From positions 1 to 11,002 of the forward strand of contig QXZO01000068.1 in the NCBI GenBank assembly GCA_009886305.1: DNA of 11,002 nt. The letters are read 5' to 3'. A program made the position numbers and the translations under genes. Shown here piece after piece: positions 7,359 through 11,002 of the stretch. The notes below the pieces were generated by a model. The model made no database searches. It had not been told where the DNA came from and saw nothing but the letters and a program-made list of their open reading frames with translations. Source of the DNA: Betaproteobacteria bacterium (GTDB lineage: Bacteria; Pseudomonadota; Gammaproteobacteria; Burkholderiales; Eutrophovitaceae). Position 1 is the stretch's first letter, and each line of letters opens with the position of its first letter.

Positions 7359-7378
7359 TTAGTAACAAATGTTACTAA
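7359..7378. promoter_or_regulatory. Perfect 20-bp palindrome, candidate operator
   Basis: TTAGTAACAAATGTTACTAA consists of 8-base perfect inverted arms (TTAGTAAC / GTTACTAA) around AAAT. It is 52 bases upstream of the ATG of the secreted-protein gene and about 410 bases from pxpB. The arm length and spacing fit a dimeric repressor or activator site. No regulator gene is visible in the window, and no known regulon motif is claimed. Confidence 0.45.
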
Positions 7379-7430
7379 ACACTTCCCCAACGAACTGGCT
7401 AGTAAATTTTATTCGTGATAAATTGAATGG

Positions 7431-7880
7431 ATGGCTCATAAAACTTTACGTTTCTGTTTAGGAATTATATTTACAATCGGGGCAGGCTCGGTGTTTTCCG
7501 CCGAGGAAATACGTACCCTGTCATCAGAGGCTCGGCTATCAAGTAATCTTGGAGCGACCCAAGCGGCACGAATGGACTTCCAGTTCGGGACTACTAAAGC
7601 CTGGTTGCGCGATGATGGACAATGGAAGATTGAAGGCGACGTTACACATCGCGCTGGATTTTGTGGAACTTATGAATTAGGTATTCAATTTGGAGCGGGC
7701 AGTCCAGGATGCGCAAATGTACGATGGATAACAGCGCCAGTTTATGTGACTAAGCGCCTACAATGTAACGGTGCCGGCGCCTTCCACTCCGGAGGAAATT
7801 ACAGCTTTGCAGCAAAGCAAAGCTTCGAAGATATCAACTGTGCGCAGAGAGTTATTAAATGCAAAGGCAAATGTAATTAA
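7431..7880 (+). CDS. Hypothetical secreted protein with six cysteines
   Basis: A 149-residue protein I do not recognise. The N-terminus is a good Sec signal peptide: basic MAHKTLR, hydrophobic core about 8-19, and VFSA before EE with likely cleavage after Ala24. The mature part is about 125 residues with six cysteines (78, 94, 112, 137, 144, 148), an even number compatible with three disulfides in the periplasm or outside the cell. The C-terminal half is Gly/Ser/aromatic-rich (GTYELGIQFGAGSPGC, GAGAFHSGGNYSF) and it ends in a basic Cys-rich tail CKGKCN. An out-of-frame ATG at 7427 precedes the chosen start at 7431; only the latter gives the signal peptide. It stands alone on the plus strand, convergent with a predicted secreted metallophosphoesterase 90 bases downstream. 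Function unknown. Confidence 0.7.
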   Translation: MAHKTLRFCLGIIFTIGAGSVFSAEEIRTLSSEARLSSNLGATQAARMDFQFGTTKAWLRDDGQWKIEGDVTHRAGFCGTYELGIQFGAGSPGCANVRWITAPVYVTKRLQCNGAGAFHSGGNYSFAAKQSFEDINCAQRVIKCKGKCN

Positions 7881-7970
7881 CTCAGATCCAGTAAAGACAT
7901 AACTTATTAACCAAGATCAGAAAGCTAAAACGAAGCGAAAGATCTGGCAAATGTGGCATTCGAAGCGTCC

Positions 7971-8930
7971 CTATTCAATAAGATCGAGACTATAGTAGTT
8001 TTCACCATTTCTTTGGATGCTAATTTTTACAGCCCGCATATCTCTAGCTCCAGGGACAACCAAACGAGATACATTTCCGTTATTAAGTCCCGCTCCGTAA
8101 AATGGATGATCCCATTTATAACGATGAGTATCTCCATTAATCAGAAGAATATTCTTATCTGTTTTCATAGCCTTTTCAAATAGAGAAGCTCCGACTGTCT
8201 CCGAAAACCCCGGATAAAGCAAAGATGGTTGCGGCATCATCCAGTCAACAAAGGGCTCACCATGGAAAACGACTACAAGGTCGCTTATTTGGTCCTCCTT
8301 TAGGAGATCAAAAGCCCGATTAATCCATTGCTTATTAGCCTTTTCTCTCAGCAAAAATTCACGCTCCCCAGAAGCACTAATGGAATCCATATTATTGTTG
8401 CTACCCACAACATGGATCAACAAAAATATTGTCTCCGAAACAACCCACATTTGGTTCTCAATATAATCTGAGAACTCCTCCACCAAAATACCCTGGCTTT
8501 GCACTCCAAGAAACCCATTCTGTGCAAAATAACTTTCATCAAAAAAGACTTGCCTCAGTTTTTTAAGGCGCTCCAATGGGTCGAAAGCACCATTATTAGT
8601 CCGGTAACAATCAGTCCACTCATTATCCCCTGGGGTATAGAAAAAAGGAGCCGTAAACTCTGTAAATAGTATTTTTTGACGCATGTAAAATTCATCAGAA
8701 CACAGTGTGGACCCACTTTTAATATCCCCTAAATGAATTACAAAATCTGGGCGCTCGTCGTTAACACGCTCGATTAACTCTCGGTACTGCTCCTCAACTT
8801 CCGGTTCGTTGCCATAGGGCATATCCCCAAGAACGATAAAGTCGACCGCAAAAGCGGAGACAGTCATAAAAAACAAACCAAAAACCAGCCAATTAGCAAG
8901 TACATTAAATATTTTATTTCCTATCATCAT
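7971..8930 (-). CDS. Predicted secreted metallophosphoesterase (calcineurin-like)
   Basis: A 319-residue protein with a signal peptide (hydrophobic stretch about 8-25, cleavage likely after SAFA at 28), so it is probably periplasmic. The mature part carries the metallophosphoesterase metal-binding series in modified form: GDMPY (35-39), HLGDIKSG (66-73), PGDNEWTDC (100-108, in the place of the usual GNHE), a histidine candidate in FHGEP (222-226) and GDTHRY (266-271, in the place of GHxH). Such enzymes hydrolyse phosphomono- or diesters with a bimetal centre; the substrate cannot be read from sequence. GDNEWTDC is characteristic of a subgroup usually annotated only as metallophosphoesterase. 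The tandem ATGATG at 8930 makes the exact start ambiguous by one codon. It ends with TAG at 7973-7971 and lies downstream of hrpA on the same strand, with its own promoter candidate. Confidence 0.82.
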   Translation of the reverse strand: MMIGNKIFNVLANWLVFGLFFMTVSAFAVDFIVLGDMPYGNEPEVEEQYRELIERVNDERPDFVIHLGDIKSGSTLCSDEFYMRQKILFTEFTAPFFYTPGDNEWTDCYRTNNGAFDPLERLKKLRQVFFDESYFAQNGFLGVQSQGILVEEFSDYIENQMWVVSETIFLLIHVVGSNNNMDSISASGEREFLLREKANKQWINRAFDLLKEDQISDLVVVFHGEPFVDWMMPQPSLLYPGFSETVGASLFEKAMKTDKNILLINGDTHRYKWDHPFYGAGLNNGNVSRLVVPGARDMRAVKISIQRNGENYYSLDLIE

Positions 8931-8940
8931 GTGAATACCA

Positions 8941-8968
8941 ATTATAAAGTTACAAATTACACGCTCAA
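8941..8968 (-). promoter_or_regulatory. Candidate sigma-70 promoter for the metallophosphoesterase gene
   Basis: On the minus strand TTGAGC (8968-8963) lies 16 bases upstream of a consensus TATAAT (8946-8941). A start of transcription 6-8 bases downstream would fall near 8933-8935, only a few bases before the ATG at 8930, which would give an almost leaderless mRNA. This agrees with the lack of a Shine-Dalgarno site before the ATG. Confidence 0.45.
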
Positions 8969-8984
8969 ATCAGATGAGGTGATT

Positions 8985-9021
8985 AAAAAAATTCCTTAAA
9001 GTGTTAGCAGATGATCACTTT
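8985..9021 (-). terminator. Weak candidate terminator at the end of hrpA
   Basis: On the minus strand AAAGTG (9021-9016) can pair with CACTTT (9003-8998) across a 12-base loop, followed by AAGGAA and seven T (8991-8985). The stem starts inside the hrpA stop codon and is short, and the gap before the T-run is longer than usual, so this is tentative. It would separate hrpA from the promoter at 8941-8968. Confidence 0.3.
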
Positions 9022-11002
9022 AGACCGTTACTAACGCTTCAGATACAGCTCGTTCAATTCGCTTGAAGGAAATTGGGTATAACGTTTTAAGCTGTTGCGC
9101 CCATAACGATACTCGAAGCTCCTCAAGCGACCATCGAATCTCAATTAACTTATTTCTTTGTTGAAAACTGACGCTAAGTTCAATGTTTCTATCTATCTGA
9201 CTTTCGAATTTTGCTATTTGATCTTGCCACGCCAAGTCACGTTGTGGGTCCGACCTGAATTTATCTATACGACAATACACAGCCTCTAAATAACGTGGGA
9301 AATGTTGAAGATATAGATACGGCGTTGTCGCTATAAAATCTGGAGATAGAAGTGAAAAAAGATGTGAATTTACATTTTCTCTTAGAGAGTGAACTGACTG
9401 ACTAGTATTCGAATGAAGTTTTTCCCGCACTTTCGAATATGACTCAAAAGTATCATTAACCACTCGATTAATTTTATCTGCAACTGTAACAATTTGTGGT
9501 TTAGCTTTTTTTACAGCATTTGTAAATTCGCTCTCGCTTCGAATCAGAGTGTCATCGGGGAAAAGAGCCTGCGCGCTAGTTGCAGCTAGCAGATCTTCAC
9601 TTAGCTTGTTTTGAATCGAATACTTCCCCAACGACGTAGATTGGTCGTTGAGTAGCGCAGCGTACTGGAGTGCTGCCCTTGGCAAATCTATCCATTTTTT
9701 TGCGATGAACCTAAACTGCTCCCTCATGGTTAATCGAAATAGTCGTTTAAGGCCACCGAGAGTAACTAGCTCAGCCTCCATTTCAGTATCCGCAAGCATC
9801 ATTGATACAGAAGTCGTTTCATCTTTAAGACATGGAAACCCAACGATTGTTTTACCCTGGTGTGACATTTCAAATATTTTCGGCAAAGCCCCAAAGTTCC
9901 AGGTTGTGAGACCTGTTTTCTTGAATTCAACTGCGGTTTGAGCACTAAATGTCTCCGCCGCCTTAACTCCTAATTTTTTTTGGAGTACCGCCAAATCTCG
10001 ATCTGCTTCAATCTCAACTCCAAACTCATCAATCACTGAATAATTCATTCGCAAAAAGATCGGTAAATTTTGCTCTTGAAAAACGTCCCTTGTGACCACC
10101 TCACCATTAAGCTCATTAATAACCGTTATGATCGAATCATATAAAGATTTATCTTTGGGTTGTAGATCGCCAACAATTTCATCTACGAAGTGCGATATCG
10201 GAAATATTTTTTTTCTAATGGACTTTGGTAAATCTTTTATGATCCGATTAACTTTATCTCTAATCAATCCAGGTACCAACCATTCGGTTTTGGCTTGCTC
10301 AATTTTATTCAACAGTTCAATGGGTATTTTAAGGGTTACTCCATCTAAAATATGTCCGGGCTCAAAGCGATATTCGAGTCTGAACTCACTACCATTCATA
10401 ACGAAGACATCAGGATATAAGTCGAAAGTTTTTGACTCAATTTCTTTTCTGACTAAGAGTGATTTATTTAAGAATAAAGCCCTTGCTTCTTTTTTTTCAA
10501 TCTCCCGACGCCATGTCTCAAACAAAGTCCAATTGCAAATGTGCTCAGGCACTTTTTCGTCAAAAAAAGAAAAAATAACGGTCTCATCTACCAAGATATC
10601 GTAACGTCTAGACCTTGCCTCGATACGCTCTAGAGACTCAACTAATTCCATATTGTGCTTTAAAAATGGAGGCGGTTTTTTAACTTCACCCTGCACTAAA
10701 GCGCTACGAATAAAGATTTCTCGCGCCTCCCTCATATTAATAGGTCCATAATTAACCTGGCGCCTCGGCATGATAACCAAACCGTATAACGTAACCCGCT
10801 CTGTTGCCACGACATTCCCAACAGCTTTCGACCATCTCGCGTCGTGATAAGTAGAGTGCGTCAAATGCTTGGCTATAGGCTCGATCCAATCGACATCAAT
10901 TTGCGCCACCCCCCTTGCGTACAGTCGCGATGTCTCCACTAATTCAGACGCTAATATCCATTTAGGTTTGGCGTTTCTCAAGTCAGACCCAGGATGTATG
11001 TG
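9020..11002 (-). CDS. hrpA: ATP-dependent RNA helicase HrpA, C-terminal half (5' end outside window)
   Basis: The frame is open to the right edge: codons from 11002 read HIHPGSDLRNAKPKWILASELVE (shown in part), so this is a partial gene, not one starting at 10981. The 660 residues present are about half of a roughly 1300-residue HrpA. The DEAH helicase core, with its ATP-binding motifs, lies outside the window. The visible start is the end of the OB-fold/NTP-bind region (IHPGS, ELVETSRLYARGVAQID, VTLYGLVIMPRRQVNYGPI, REIFIRSALVQGE). The rest is the long DUF3418 region that marks HrpA among DEAH helicases, with RRYDILVDETVIFSFFDEKVP near its start and SLEELRVSLWAQQLKT near the end. In E. coli HrpA acts on stalled or colliding ribosomes and on fimbrial mRNA processing. 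The stop TAA is at 9022-9020, 89 bases from the next gene on the strand. Confidence 0.95.
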   Translation of the reverse strand, partial: HIHPGSDLRNAKPKWILASELVETSRLYARGVAQIDVDWIEPIAKHLTHSTYHDARWSKAVGNVVATERVTLYGLVIMPRRQVNYGPINMREAREIFIRSALVQGEVKKPPPFLKHNMELVESLERIEARSRRYDILVDETVIFSFFDEKVPEHICNWTLFETWRREIEKKEARALFLNKSLLVRKEIESKTFDLYPDVFVMNGSEFRLEYRFEPGHILDGVTLKIPIELLNKIEQAKTEWLVPGLIRDKVNRIIKDLPKSIRKKIFPISHFVDEIVGDLQPKDKSLYDSIITVINELNGEVVTRDVFQEQNLPIFLRMNYSVIDEFGVEIEADRDLAVLQKKLGVKAAETFSAQTAVEFKKTGLTTWNFGALPKIFEMSHQGKTIVGFPCLKDETTSVSMMLADTEMEAELVTLGGLKRLFRLTMREQFRFIAKKWIDLPRAALQYAALLNDQSTSLGKYSIQNKLSEDLLAATSAQALFPDDTLIRSESEFTNAVKKAKPQIVTVADKINRVVNDTFESYSKVREKLHSNTSQSVHSLRENVNSHLFSLLSPDFIATTPYLYLQHFPRYLEAVYCRIDKFRSDPQRDLAWQDQIAKFESQIDRNIELSVSFQQRNKLIEIRWSLEELRVSLWAQQLKTLYPISFKRIERAVSEALVTV

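Larger units (their letters stand above)
6946..7430. other. 485-bp region between pxpB and the secreted-protein gene, no confident gene
   Basis: This region separates the divergent pxpB (-) and the 7431 gene (+), so it should hold the promoters of both, but I find no convincing -35/-10 pair for either. A TATAAT on the minus strand (7287-7282) lacks a good -35. Both strands show only short open stretches with no recognisable family. Contents worth naming are a possible 40-codon minus-strand ORF (6972-7094), overlapping hairpins at 7296-7318, the pair GGTCTC (7272-7277) / GAGACC (7341-7346) that could close a stem around them, and a perfect palindrome at 7359-7378. No tRNA or transposon remnant was seen. 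Confidence 0.6.

Noticed and set aside
7881..7970. Terminator between the convergent 7431 and 7971 genes
   Set aside because: Only a distant 6-base CAGATC/GATCTG pair and a repeated CGAAGCG were found; no compact hairpin with a T-run.
8971..9016. Repeated CAGATGA at 8971 and 9009
   Set aside because: Short, imperfect beyond seven bases and in AT-rich intergenic DNA, so chance is the simplest explanation.
10092..10604. 170-codon plus-strand ORF inside hrpA
   Set aside because: It is entirely antisense to well-conserved DUF3418 coding sequence and resembles no protein.

Overview
This window reads as chromosomal DNA from a proteobacterium. ProRS with an editing insertion, a WrbA-type quinone reductase, a DUF2069 membrane protein, GluQ (YadB), the PxpABC 5-oxoprolinase and an HrpA helicase carrying the long C-terminal DUF3418 region are a Beta/Gammaproteobacteria gene set. 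The WrbA sequence and a CinA-like protein without its deamidase domain lean towards Betaproteobacteria (Burkholderiales-like), but I cannot fix the lineage. The DNA is visibly AT-rich, Shine-Dalgarno sites are weak, and several starts depend on stop/start overlaps, which suggests a compact genome.

Layout. Positions 1-3547 (+) carry proS (5' end outside the window), wrbA, a DUF2069 gene and gluQ. The first three are linked by TAATG one-base overlaps, and gluQ follows after 9 bases. Convergent to gluQ, and overlapping its 3' end by 47 bp, is a minus-strand MoaB/Mog-domain (CinA-like) gene. Next on the minus strand is the pxpB-pxpC-pxpA operon (6945 down to 4431) with ATGA overlaps. A 485-bp stretch without a confident gene (6946-7430) holds a perfect 20-bp palindrome, a pair of overlapping hairpins and a possible 40-residue Cys-rich ORF. 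It is followed by a small predicted secreted six-cysteine protein (+), a convergent predicted secreted metallophosphoesterase (-), and the 3' half of hrpA (-), which runs off the right edge.

How the genes fit together. ProRS charges tRNA-Pro, and GluQ glutamylates the queuosine of tRNA-Asp. HrpA acts on stalled or colliding ribosomes, though it is not linked to those two by operon. PxpABC hydrolyses 5-oxoproline, a spontaneous glutamine/glutamate by-product, to glutamate. WrbA reduces quinones. Most of the window is housekeeping.

The points most worth a second look are an in-frame TGA inside the conserved N-terminal part of proS (22-24), the unexplained 6946-7430 region, and the orphan secreted protein. 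I found no CRISPR array, tRNA, rRNA, insertion sequence, phage gene or defence system, and no convincing undescribed multi-gene system.
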